Shown one piece after another: positions 17,167-24,508 of a stretch of 34,809 nucleotides of DNA (positions within the stretch are counted from its first letter, which is position 1; each line of letters starts with the position of its first letter). The notes beneath the pieces were generated by a model. That model was not told where the DNA came from and ran no database searches. It saw nothing but the letters and a program-made list of their open reading frames with translations. The DNA is from an uncultured Collinsella sp. (GTDB lineage Bacteria; Actinomycetota; Coriobacteriia; Coriobacteriales; Coriobacteriaceae): NCBI GenBank assembly GCA_900540095.1, contig UQEO01000010.1, positions 1 to 34,809 of the forward strand, in the 5' to 3' direction. A program made the position numbers and the translations under genes.

Positions 17167-18420
17167 ATGGCGCAGGAACACGATCTGTTTGATGACATTA
17201 TCGAGATCAGCAAGGGTTTCGACTTTCTTAAAAACCCGCTTGGCGGCGTGACCGATGCACTCGATCCCTCGGCGCCGCAGTGGAATCCTGCCGACTACAA
17301 GGAGCGTCCGCGCGGCAACACCATTCCGTGCCTGACCTGCAAAAACGAAAAGAGCGGCTGCACCGCGTGCATGGACGTGTGCCCGGTCAACGCTATCGAG
17401 GTCGAGGAAGACGCCATCGAGATCCTCGACTCCTGTCGCAAGTGCGGCCTGTGCGCCGCTGCCTGTCCGACCGAGGCAATCATCTCGCCGCGCCTGGCGC
17501 CCAAAAACCTGTATGACGATATCGTCTCTGCTGCTACGAGCCACGAGACCGCCTACGTTACCTGCACGCGCGCCCTTAAGCGCATGCCGCGCGAAAACGA
17601 GGTCGTCGTCGCCTGCGTGGGCGATATTACGGCCGAGACCTGGTTCTCGGTACTGGCCGACTATCCCAACGTGAGCGTCTACCTGCCGTTGGGCGTGTGC
17701 GATAAGTGCCGCAACACCGGCGGTGAGGACATTCTGGGCGAGGCGATTGCGAAGGCCGAGGAGTGGTCCGGCACGGGTATGGGCTTGGAGGTCGACTCCA
17801 AGAGCCTCAAATGCCATAAGCGCCGCGAGTACGAGCGCAAGGAGTACATGGAAAAGATTGCCCGCACCACGGGCCTGACGGTGACCAAGCTCAATCCGGC
17901 GACTGCGGCACTGGCCTCGGTGACGCAGAAGTTGAAGGCCCACCGTCACCAGATCACGCAGCTTGAGCGCACGCTCAACACCATGTGCGGTACCACGACG
18001 ACCAAGCGCCGCCGTTCGCTCACGCACGGGCGCCAGCTGGTGCTCTCGACTCTGCAAAACCACCCCGAGCTTGCCCAGAACATGCAGGTGAGCACGCCGG
18101 AGTGCGATTTTGACAAGTGCACGTCGTGCGGCGAGTGCGTCAATGTATGCCCCACGTTCGCCTGCGATTTGGTGGGAAGCGGCCGCTTTGCGTTGGAGTC
18201 GACGTATTGCTTGGGCTGCGGTGCCTGCGTCAAGGTGTGCCCCGAGCATGCGCTCAAGTTGGTTGAGCATGACGCGTCCAATCTGGTCGTCGTCGACCCC
18301 GAGGCCGAGGAAAAGGCCGCCCAGAAGGCGAAGGCTCACGAAGAAGCTGAGAAGGTCAAGGCCGAAGCAAAGGCCAAGCTCGACAAGATGCTCGATCAGG
18401 TGGAGAAGCTCGCGGACTAG
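17167..18420 (+). CDS. Ferredoxin-like protein with four 4Fe-4S cluster motifs
   Basis: 417 residues, soluble. Two bacterial-ferredoxin motif pairs frame a central domain: the N-terminal pair is CLTCKNEKSGCTACMDVCP (with an insert in the first motif) and CRKCGLCAAACP near residues 56-105; the C-terminal pair is CTSCGECVNVCP and CLGCGACVKVCP near 316-365. The middle region has further cysteines (VCDKCRNTGG, KCHKRREY). A charged Ala/Lys/Glu tail (about 378-417) should form a helix or coiled coil. It probably relays electrons between a reductase and a redox enzyme, but no partner gene is adjacent. The start at 17167 follows GGGAGGGG. The family is an uncharacterised 4Fe-4S binding protein; I do not assign a pathway. 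Confidence 0.85.
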   Translation: MAQEHDLFDDIIEISKGFDFLKNPLGGVTDALDPSAPQWNPADYKERPRGNTIPCLTCKNEKSGCTACMDVCPVNAIEVEEDAIEILDSCRKCGLCAAACPTEAIISPRLAPKNLYDDIVSAATSHETAYVTCTRALKRMPRENEVVVACVGDITAETWFSVLADYPNVSVYLPLGVCDKCRNTGGEDILGEAIAKAEEWSGTGMGLEVDSKSLKCHKRREYERKEYMEKIARTTGLTVTKLNPATAALASVTQKLKAHRHQITQLERTLNTMCGTTTTKRRRSLTHGRQLVLSTLQNHPELAQNMQVSTPECDFDKCTSCGECVNVCPTFACDLVGSGRFALESTYCLGCGACVKVCPEHALKLVEHDASNLVVVDPEAEEKAAQKAKAHEEAEKVKAEAKAKLDKMLDQVEKLAD

Positions 18421-18534
18421 CCAGCGACCCCAATCTTTGCTTCATTTGCGCCGCCGCGGTGTCCGGATTCGCCCGGATGCTGCGGCGGCGCTATACTTAT
18501 GCAGTTTGAAGTACCTGTACCAAAAGGAGCTGTC

Positions 18535-19611
18535 GTGTCCCTTTCCATCGGTATCGTGGGCCTGCCCAACGTGGGCAAGTCGACGTTGTTCACCGCGCTT
18601 ACCAAAAAGACCGGCCTTGCCGCCAACTACCCGTTTGCCACGATCGACCCCAACGTGGGTATCGTCGACGTGCCCGATAGCCGCTTGCAAAAGCTTGCCG
18701 ACATCGTTAACCCGGGTCGCATTGTGCCGGCGACGGTCGAGTTCGTCGACATCGCAGGTCTGGTGAAGGGCGCTAACGAGGGCGAGGGCCTGGGCAACCA
18801 GTTCCTGGCCAACATTCGCGAGACCGACGCCATCTGCGAGGTCGTGCGCTACTTTAAGGACCCCAACGTCATGCGTGAGGTGGGCCGCACGGGCGAGTTC
18901 GTCGATCCCGCCGGCGATGCCGACACCATCATGACCGAGCTCATCCTGGCCGACATGGGCACGCTCGAGAAGCAGCTGCCTAAGCTCGAGAAGGAGGCCA
19001 AGCGCGACAAGGAGCTCATGCCCAAGTTCGAGGTTGCCAAGCGCCTGCTTGCCTGGCTCAACGAGGGCAAGCGCGCCGCATCCATGGAGATGACCGACGA
19101 GGAGCGTGCCGCCGCCAAGGGGCTGTTCCTGCTCACCATGAAGCCCATCCTGTATGTGGCCAACGTGGACGAGGATATGCTCAACGACGATCTGGCGCCC
19201 ATCGACGGCGTCAAGCCGCTGCCGATCTGCGCCAAGATCGAGGCCGAGCTTTCCGAGCTCGATCCCGAGGACGCCGCCGACTACCTGGAAAGCCTGGGCC
19301 TGGAACAGCCCGGTCTGGACGTGCTCGCGCAGGCGGCCTATAAGCTGCTCGGTCTGCAGTCGTTCTTTACGGCCGGCGAGATGGAGGTCAAGGCCTGGAC
19401 GGTTCGTCAGGGCGCGACCGCCCCGCAGGCCGCCGGCGTCATCCACACCGATTTTGAGCGCGGCTTTATTAAGGCCGAGGTTATTGGCTACGACGACTAC
19501 ATCGAGCTCGGCGGCGAGCAGGGCGCCAAGGCCGCCGGCAAGCTGCGCATTGAGGGCAAGGACTATGTCATGGCCGATGGCGACGTCGTGCACTTCCGCT
19601 TTAACGTGTAA
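18535..19611 (+). CDS. ychF: Redox-regulated ATPase/GTPase YchF
   Basis: 358-residue Obg-family P-loop protein, universally conserved, binding the ribosome and preferring ATP. P-loop GIVGLPNVGKS at the N-terminus, switch II region DIAGLVKGANEGEGLGNQFL, the family-specific base-recognition motif NVDE in place of NKxD, and a C-terminal TGS domain (AWTVRQGATAPQAAGVIHTD, then VMADGDVVHFRFNV). I place the start at GTG 18535 because AAGGAG lies 7 bases upstream and the protein then begins MSLSIGIVG as in homologues; an ATG at 18499 would add 12 residues before the ribosome site. The DUF1648 gene follows after 11 bases and is probably co-transcribed. Confidence 0.95.
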   Translation: MSLSIGIVGLPNVGKSTLFTALTKKTGLAANYPFATIDPNVGIVDVPDSRLQKLADIVNPGRIVPATVEFVDIAGLVKGANEGEGLGNQFLANIRETDAICEVVRYFKDPNVMREVGRTGEFVDPAGDADTIMTELILADMGTLEKQLPKLEKEAKRDKELMPKFEVAKRLLAWLNEGKRAASMEMTDEERAAAKGLFLLTMKPILYVANVDEDMLNDDLAPIDGVKPLPICAKIEAELSELDPEDAADYLESLGLEQPGLDVLAQAAYKLLGLQSFFTAGEMEVKAWTVRQGATAPQAAGVIHTDFERGFIKAEVIGYDDYIELGGEQGAKAAGKLRIEGKDYVMADGDVVHFRFNV

Positions 19612-19622
19612 GGACGACGCAT

Positions 19623-20006
19623 ATGTTTAAATATGGCAAAAAAGCTGGCTACATGGGTATTGCGCTGCTCGTACTTGCGGTGATTCCGCTGGTGGTTGCA
19701 GCGTGTGTTATCCCCAACATTGGCTCCGAGGTGGCAACGAAGTTTAACGCCGCCGGCGAGGTGACGCGCTGGGGTAAGAGCTACGAGCTGCTGGCACTGC
19801 CGGTACTCAATCTGCTGCTGAGCGTGGCGACGTACTTTACGGCGGGACGCCAAGCCAAGAACAATGACGACTCCGCCGCCATGGCGCGCATCGTGTGCGA
19901 GCGCTACCTGCGCAACGGTTGCATCACGGGTGTGTTCCTCAACGTGATCAACGTTTACTTTATGTACTCGGCGATTACCGGAACGGGCTTTGGCCTTGGT
20001 TTCTAG
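19623..20006 (+). CDS. Small DUF1648-type membrane protein
   Basis: 127 residues with about three hydrophobic segments (near 10-32, 56-72 and 100-120). The segment IPNIGSEVATKFNAAGEVTRWGKS after the first membrane span matches the DUF1648 pattern found in SdpI-like proteins. SdpI confers immunity to a killing peptide in Bacillus, but most DUF1648 proteins have no known role and none is implied here. It starts 11 bases after ychF with no strong separate site, so it is likely an operon partner by position only. Whether residues beyond the DUF1648 segment belong to a known family is unclear. Confidence 0.75.
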   Translation: MFKYGKKAGYMGIALLVLAVIPLVVAACVIPNIGSEVATKFNAAGEVTRWGKSYELLALPVLNLLLSVATYFTAGRQAKNNDDSAAMARIVCERYLRNGCITGVFLNVINVYFMYSAITGTGFGLGF

Positions 20007-20015
20007 CTTGTCCTT

Positions 20016-20405
20016 TTAGGCAACGAGCCTGCACATATATTCAATGGCTGCTGCGAGGCCGCCGCTCGATCGTGGTTTAAAGACCATGTCGGCGGCGGTC
20101 TCGTTTTCGTATCCGGCACCGCGAAGGGCGAGTGCGATGCCGGCTTCCAGGAGAAGGGGCAGACCGCGTTGGCTGGTTGCGATTACGGCAGCCTGATTGA
20201 GCGAGCAGCTGTGCGCTTGGCATTGGATGGCAAGTTCACCTTGCGCCGGGCAAGGGACCAGAACAGCGGCGACGCGACTTGATAGCAATGCAAATGCTGT
20301 GCGCTCATCGGGCGAAAGGCATTCTGCTTCAACGACGACGAGCTTGGGCGGTGCGCTGTTTGTGCGAAGCGTGGCTCGGTACATGCGGACCGAAGAACCC
20401 GACAT
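20016..20405 (-). CDS. Unknown protein divergent from an XRE regulator
   Basis: 129 residues if started at ATG 20405, which has CAGGAG 6 bases upstream; an ATG 8 codons earlier lacks a site. The sequence (MSGSSVRMYRATLRT..., ECLSPDERTAFALLSSRVAAVLVPCPAQGELAI, ...GLAAAIEYMCRLVA) is alternating helix/strand without membrane segments and matches no family I recognise. It reads away from the small XRE gene at 20482, and the two share a 24-bp palindrome in the intergenic gap. This is the geometry of a regulator and its target, or of a toxin-antitoxin-like or stress-response pair. Function is unknown. Confidence 0.65.
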   Translation of the reverse strand: MSGSSVRMYRATLRTNSAPPKLVVVEAECLSPDERTAFALLSSRVAAVLVPCPAQGELAIQCQAHSCSLNQAAVIATSQRGLPLLLEAGIALALRGAGYENETAADMVFKPRSSGGLAAAIEYMCRLVA

Positions 20406-20428
20406 AGAAAACTCCTGTGTATTCGGCA

Positions 20429-20452
20429 AAACGTAAACTATAGTTTACGTTT
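20429..20452. promoter_or_regulatory. 24-bp perfect palindrome, likely XRE operator
   Basis: Arms AAACGTAAACTA / TAGTTTACGTTT are perfectly complementary with no spacer. The site lies 23 bases upstream of the 20405 start and 29 upstream of the 20482 start. A TATAGT hexamer reads from the centre on both strands, so overlapping divergent -10 boxes would be covered by a bound repressor. Confidence 0.7.
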
Positions 20453-20481
20453 ATGTTCGGCTCCATTTCAAACTCGGCTGC

Positions 20482-20700
20482 ATGGACGAACGTGCGAAAC
20501 AGATTCTTGGCAGGCGGGTCGAAGAGACACGCAGGGACCTTGGTATCTCCAAGGTTGATTTTTGTGTGGCGACAGGAATCAGCCGACCCTACCTCGACCG
20601 AATCGAAGATGGGACGGCAAATTTCACGCTCAAGGTTCTATTTAAGATCGCGCCCGCACTCGGCATGACGGTGTCAGAGCTTCTCGAGGGTATCGAATAG
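20482..20700 (+). CDS. XRE-family helix-turn-helix regulator
   Basis: 72 residues, essentially a single HTH_3/XRE domain: RRVEETRRDLGISKVDFCVA (helices 1-2) followed by TGISRPYLDRIEDGTANFTL (recognition helix and wing) and KVLFKIAPALGMTVSELLEG. No effector domain. No Shine-Dalgarno sequence precedes the ATG at 20482, so translation may be leaderless or the start may differ slightly. It probably binds the palindrome at 20429-20452 and controls itself and the divergent gene. The spacing to the downstream, oppositely oriented asparaginase gene is only 22 bases. Confidence 0.85.
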   Translation: MDERAKQILGRRVEETRRDLGISKVDFCVATGISRPYLDRIEDGTANFTLKVLFKIAPALGMTVSELLEGIE

Positions 20701-20722
20701 GGGATACCCGTCGACAACTGAA

Positions 20723-21736
20723 TTACGCCATCGGGATGCGGTCGTGGTTGACTTGGCTGTAGAACAGGCGCTGGATCTCGGCCGCATCGCGTGACTGGCC
20801 GAGTGCCCACATGGTCTTGGCCACGAGCGTCTCGGTGGTCATGTCGTCGCCGCGCAGAATGCCCGGATGATCGGCGTAAGCACGGCCGACCTCATAAACG
20901 CCCAGATCGAGGCCCTCTTCGGGGACCTGCGTGGTCATAACGACGGTGCGACCCGAACCGACCCAGCGAAAAATCGCCTCCTGGAATGACTCGCCGGACT
21001 CACCAAACTCGGGAATACCGCCAATGCCAAAGGTCTCAAGAATTACAGCATCGTAGCTATCGGCAAGGGCGTCCAGGATACCCGGGTTCACGCCGGGTGT
21101 AAGCTTGAGGACAAACACGCGCGGGTCAATACTGTCGTAGAAATGAACTGGGCTCTCATTCTGGTGAGTGCCGTGAAGCCCGTTGCGCACAATGCGGTCG
21201 TTGCGGATGTAGGCAATGGGCGGATAGTTGACGCTAATGAACGCGTTAAAGCTCATGGTGCGCTGTTTGCGGGCGCGCGTGCCGGCAATGGCTACGCCGC
21301 CAAACACGATCGAGACGTCGTGCGAGTGCTCGTCGAGCGCATAGAGCAGGCTCTGGTACAGATTAAGTTTGGCATCAGTAAAAGGGTTGCCCATGGGCTT
21401 TTGCGAGCCGGTGAGCACGATGGGCTTGGGGCTGTCCTGAATCAGATAGGAAAGTGCTGACGCGGTGTAGCTCATGGTGTCGGTGCCGTGTAGAATCACG
21501 AAGCCGTCGTGGTCGGCATAGCCCTTGACGATGACGTCGCGGATACGCATCCAGTCGCTCGGGCGCATATTGGTGCTGTCGATGTTCATGGGCTGCACGA
21601 CGTCGAGCTCGCAGAGGCCCGAGATCTCGGGGACGCTCTGGGCGAGCTCCTCACCGGTCAGGGCGGGGGAGAGGCCGTTGCCGTCCTCGGTCGATGCGAT
21701 GGTGCCGCCCGTGGCGATGAGAAGGATGCGCTTCAT
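20723..21736 (-). CDS. ansA: Type I (cytoplasmic) L-asparaginase
   Basis: 337 residues, hydrolysing asparagine to aspartate and ammonia. Catalytic threonine in LLIATGGTIAST at the N-terminus, the second catalytic set in VILHGTDTMSYTASAL (Thr-Asp) and the lysine region VLTGSQKPMGNPFTDAKLN. No signal peptide, so cytoplasmic. The chosen ATG at 21736 follows AGGAAT and gives the family N-terminus MKRILLIATGGT; an ATG 24 codons earlier is rejected. Single gene; promoter candidate at 21787-21815. Converges with the XRE gene. Confidence 0.93.
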   Translation of the reverse strand: MKRILLIATGGTIASTEDGNGLSPALTGEELAQSVPEISGLCELDVVQPMNIDSTNMRPSDWMRIRDVIVKGYADHDGFVILHGTDTMSYTASALSYLIQDSPKPIVLTGSQKPMGNPFTDAKLNLYQSLLYALDEHSHDVSIVFGGVAIAGTRARKQRTMSFNAFISVNYPPIAYIRNDRIVRNGLHGTHQNESPVHFYDSIDPRVFVLKLTPGVNPGILDALADSYDAVILETFGIGGIPEFGESGESFQEAIFRWVGSGRTVVMTTQVPEEGLDLGVYEVGRAYADHPGILRGDDMTTETLVAKTMWALGQSRDAAEIQRLFYSQVNHDRIPMA

Positions 21737-21786
21737 GCTGGTATTCCTATCGTATTTGCCGCCGCAAGGGCGGAGTCGTTCGGCAG

Positions 21787-21835
21787 TATTGTGGCACAGG
21801 GCGTCCAATGTTCAAACGTATTACATCATCTGTAA
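21787..21835 (-). promoter_or_regulatory. Candidate ansA promoter and operator-like inverted repeat
   Basis: On the minus strand TTGAAC (21810-21815) and ACAATA (21787-21792) are 17 bases apart, a plausible -35/-10 pair. Just upstream TTACA-N5-TGTAA (21821-21835) is a short inverted repeat of the form many GntR or MarR regulators bind. Confidence 0.4.
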
Positions 21836-22003
21836 CGTTTGGTAACACTTCAATTGCCGTCAAATAGGGGCCTAGGTCGTGCGTTTGCCGTGCGCTGATG
21901 GCTGCGAGGGGCGAGAAACCCCATATAACGTGTACACTATGAAGGCTATTTTCGTTCATTCATGCGGGTGGGCACCGGCTCCCCGCCAACAAGAGGGGGA
22001 ACC

Positions 22004-23602
22004 ATGGATCAAAAGGCTTCCGCAAAGGTCCTCGTACTCGACTTTGGTGCGCAGTACGGTCAGCTCATTGCCCGTCGCGTCCGCGACCTCAACGTGTATT
22101 CCGAGATTGTCCCCTGCGACATCTCGGCCGACGAGATTCGCGAGATGAACGCCTCTGCGCTCATCCTTTCCGGCGGCCCGGCTTCTGTGTATGCCGAGGA
22201 CGCTCCGTCCATCGATCCTGCCATCTTTGACCTGGGCCTTCCCGTCCTGGGCTTTTGCTATGGCCATCAGATCACGGCCGTGACGCTTGGCGGCAAGGTC
22301 GGCCACTCCGAGGTGGGCGAGTACGGCCGCGCCACCATCACGCGCACGGCCGGCGCCAAGCTCTTTAACTCCACGCCCATGGAGCAGACTGTGTGGATGA
22401 GCCACCGCGACGCCGTGTCCGAGGTACCCGAGGGCTTTACCGTTACCGCCAGCACCGACGTGTGCCCGGTTGCCGCCATGGAGTGCGTCGAGCGCAAGAT
22501 CTTCACCACGCAGTTTCACCCCGAGGTCAAGCATTCCGAGTACGGTCAGCAGCTGCTGAGCAACTTCCTGTTTGAGATCTGCGGCCTGGAGCCCAACTGG
22601 AGCATGGACAACCTGGTCGAGACCATGACGGCCGAGTTCCGCGAGAAGGTCGGCGACGACCGCGTGATTCTGGCCCTGTCCGGTGGCGTCGACTCCTCCG
22701 TCGTGGCTGCGCTGGGCGCTCGCGCCGTGGGCAAGCAGATGACCTGCGTGTTCATCAACCACGGTCTGCTGCGCAAGGGCGAGCCCGAGCAGGTGGAGGA
22801 GGTCTTCACCAAGCAGTTTGACGTCGACTTTATCCACGTCCACGCCGAGGACCGCTATGCCGAGCTTCTGGCCGGCGTGACCGAGCCCGAGGAGAAGCGC
22901 CGCATCATCGGTACGCAGTTCTGGAAAGAGTTCTTCGCGGTTGCTCAGCAGCTCGAGACCGATGGCAAGCCGGTCAAGTACCTGGCTCAGGGCACCATCT
23001 ACCCCGACATCATCGAGTCCGGCGCTCGCAAGACGGGCGGCAAGACGGCCACCATCAAGAGCCATCACAACCTGATCCCGTTCCCCGAGGGCGTGCACTT
23101 CGACCTTATTGAGCCGCTCGATCACTTCTTTAAGGACGAGGTCCGTGCACTTGGTCTGGCGCTGGGCCTGCCGGGTCACATCGTGTTCCGTCAGCCTTTC
23201 CCGGGTCCGGGTCTGGCCATCCGCATCATCGGCGCGGTCGACAAGGAGAAGCTCGAGATCCTCAAGAACGCCGACGCTATCGTGCGCGAGGAGCTCGACG
23301 CCTACAACCAGCGCCTGTATAAGCAGACCGGCGAGCGTAACTCCGAGCACAGCTGCTGGCAGTATTTTGCGGTTCTGCCCGACATCAAGTCCGTCGGCGT
23401 TATGGGTGACGAGCGCACCTACCAGCGCCCGATCATCCTGCGTGCCGTCGAGTCCAGCGATGCCATGACCGCCGACTGGGCCAAACTGCCCTACGACGTG
23501 CTGGCCCGCATCTCCGGCCGCATCGTTGCCGAGGTTCCCGGCGCCAACCGCGTGTGCTACGACATCACGTCCAAGCCGCCCGCGACCATCGAGTGGGAAT
23601 AA
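22004..23602 (+). CDS. guaA: GMP synthase (glutamine-hydrolysing)
   Basis: 532 residues converting XMP to GMP with ATP and glutamine. N-terminal class I amidotransferase domain: LVLDFGAQYGQLIARRVR, SGGPASVYAEDAP, nucleophile cysteine in LGFCYGHQ, and QFHPEVKHSEYG. The ATP-pyrophosphatase domain has the PP-loop ALSGGVDSSVVAAL. The dimerisation/XMP-binding part has TIKSHHNLIPFPEG, RQPFPGPGLAIRIIG and the C-terminal KPPATIEWE. The start at 22004 follows AGAGGGGGA. Monocistronic with its own terminator; TACACT near 21933 is a possible -10. Length is normal for the family. Confidence 0.96.
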   Translation: MDQKASAKVLVLDFGAQYGQLIARRVRDLNVYSEIVPCDISADEIREMNASALILSGGPASVYAEDAPSIDPAIFDLGLPVLGFCYGHQITAVTLGGKVGHSEVGEYGRATITRTAGAKLFNSTPMEQTVWMSHRDAVSEVPEGFTVTASTDVCPVAAMECVERKIFTTQFHPEVKHSEYGQQLLSNFLFEICGLEPNWSMDNLVETMTAEFREKVGDDRVILALSGGVDSSVVAALGARAVGKQMTCVFINHGLLRKGEPEQVEEVFTKQFDVDFIHVHAEDRYAELLAGVTEPEEKRRIIGTQFWKEFFAVAQQLETDGKPVKYLAQGTIYPDIIESGARKTGGKTATIKSHHNLIPFPEGVHFDLIEPLDHFFKDEVRALGLALGLPGHIVFRQPFPGPGLAIRIIGAVDKEKLEILKNADAIVREELDAYNQRLYKQTGERNSEHSCWQYFAVLPDIKSVGVMGDERTYQRPIILRAVESSDAMTADWAKLPYDVLARISGRIVAEVPGANRVCYDITSKPPATIEWE

Positions 23603-23618
23603 ACGATATTCGTTGATT

Positions 23619-23662
23619 TCAAGCCTCTGACCTGCGAAAACAGGTCGGGGGCTTCTTATTTT
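23619..23662 (+). terminator. Terminator of guaA
   Basis: Stem AAGCCTCtGACCTG / CAGGTCgGGGGCTT with a GAAA-type loop, then TCTTATTTT. Confidence 0.85.
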
Positions 23663-23696
23663 GCAACCTCTGTGCAACCTTTGCGGTTTCGCGCCC

Positions 23697-23725
23697 CGTG
23701 AACAGGGGACGTAGCACTGTTCACG
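23697..23725. repeat. REP-like hairpin, copy 3
   Basis: Perfect stem CGTGAACA / TGTTCACG (8 bp) around the 13-base loop GGGGACGTAGCAC. Same loop length and GGGG(A/T)C loop start as the hairpins at 9111 and 16449. Confidence 0.65.
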
Positions 23726-23859
23726 TCTGGGCCCATATCGGCACCGATCATTGCCCGCGCTGCTTCTGCTTGCGCTTCAGCTTCCGCTGCTCGAGGCACG
23801 TCGCCCGGTGTTCCTCGTCAGAGGAGAGCTGGCCGTTCCTTGCGAAACCGCGAGGCCAG

Positions 23860-24075
23860 CTATATCCGCTTGCTGCGGGCTTGCTTGAGCCAGTTCCTCT
23901 TGAAAGAGCCTATACCTCCGAAGAACTTGTTGTACGTCTCACCGTTCTCCTTGGCTTCGTACTTGACCAAGGCAAGTTCGATAGTGCAGAGGTAATCCGC
24001 CGCTTGCTCGAGGCGGTAGTCGGTCATCGAGGTCTTGCGGCGTCGGACGACCCCTTTTGAGAGGACCTTGCCCAC
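23860..24075 (-). pseudogene. Possible degenerate AraC-type HTH C-terminal fragment
   Basis: A 71-codon open frame reads TDYRLEQAADYLCTIELALV, then a segment ending YNKFFGGIGSFKRNWLKQ. The order RLEQAADYL - T.. - YN.FF...FKR follows the second half of the AraC DNA-binding domain (RLExAxxLLxxTxxxIxEIAxxxGFxxxxYFxxxFKR). Several consensus positions are damaged and the first HTH and any sensor domain are missing. No clear ribosome binding site. I read it as a decayed fragment next to another remnant; a random open frame is possible. Confidence 0.35.
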
Positions 24076-24315
24076 CGAGTCGTCTCGCCCGCGGAACAGA
24101 AGGAGCGCATCCTCGCGACCTTCGGCGACCTGTACTGCGAGATGGAGGGCTGCACCATCGTGCAGGCCGCCTATCTCAACGGCGTGCCCCTCGTCGTCGT
24201 GCGCGCCATCAGCGACAAGCCCTGCGCCGAGGGCCAGGTCGTCGACTACAACACCTTCGAGAAGAAGGCCGCCTGCGACTGCGCCCGCATCGCCGCGCGC
24301 ATGGTTAAGCTTTAG
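24061..24315 (+). pseudogene. 3' remnant of an MTA/SAH nucleosidase gene
   Basis: Reading in the frame of 24061, 84 codons before the TAG at 24313 encode DLAHRVVSPAEQKERILATF and then DLYCEMEGCTIVQAAYLNGV, VVVRAISDKPCAEGQVVDYN and a tail ending ARIAARMVKL. The EMEG and RAISD motifs with the spacing between them are diagnostic of 5'-methylthioadenosine/S-adenosylhomocysteine nucleosidase (MtnN), residues from about 150 to the end. The first two thirds are absent and there is no start codon or ribosome site, so this is a truncated remnant. It abuts the possible AraC fragment and probably marks an old recombination junction at the left edge of the sugar island. Confidence 0.8.
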
Positions 24316-24343
24316 GCCCTGCGCGCCGGGGCCCTTTCCAAAG

Positions 24344-24369
24344 CGAAGTGTCGAGCCGAAGTGTTGAGC
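24344..24369. repeat. Tandem 13-bp direct repeat upstream of the LevR-like gene
   Basis: CGAAGTGTCGAGC followed directly by CGAAGTGTTGAGC, one mismatch. Located about 140 bases upstream of the regulator start; a possible activator or repressor site, though chance repetition cannot be excluded. Confidence 0.4.
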
Positions 24370-24482
24370 GTCGGCCCTGAATGTTCAATGGCCGTTGTTT
24401 TCTGCCCCTCAAGTGGTGAACTTCTCCTCGGGGCTGTTGATTCCCCCACGCGCCCCCTTCCGTTCTCTGTGTTCCCCTTATA

Positions 24483-24498
24483 CTCCTTGTACAAGGAG
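24483..24498 (+). promoter_or_regulatory. 16-bp palindrome embedding the ribosome binding site
   Basis: CTCCTTGT / ACAAGGAG is a perfect palindrome whose right arm is the Shine-Dalgarno sequence of the regulator at 24509. It could act as an operator, or fold as a CTCCTT/AAGGAG stem with a GTAC loop that hides the ribosome site. A TATACT hexamer at about 24479-24484 overlaps its left end as a candidate -10, which would put the left arm near the transcript start. Confidence 0.5.
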
Positions 24499-24508
24499 GT
24501 AAGAAGTC

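Noticed and set aside
16684..18339. Long open frame antisense to the ferredoxin-like gene
   Set aside because: Arginine/histidine/leucine-rich shadow; the plus strand has four perfect cluster motifs and a good ribosome site.
20723..21736. XRE regulator acting on the asparaginase gene
   Set aside because: The palindrome lies at the other end of the XRE gene, upstream of the unknown divergent gene; ansA has its own separate upstream region.
23698..24060. 120-residue plus-strand open frame after guaA
   Set aside because: It starts in the REP-like hairpin and overlaps the AraC-like remnant on the other strand; no family features.
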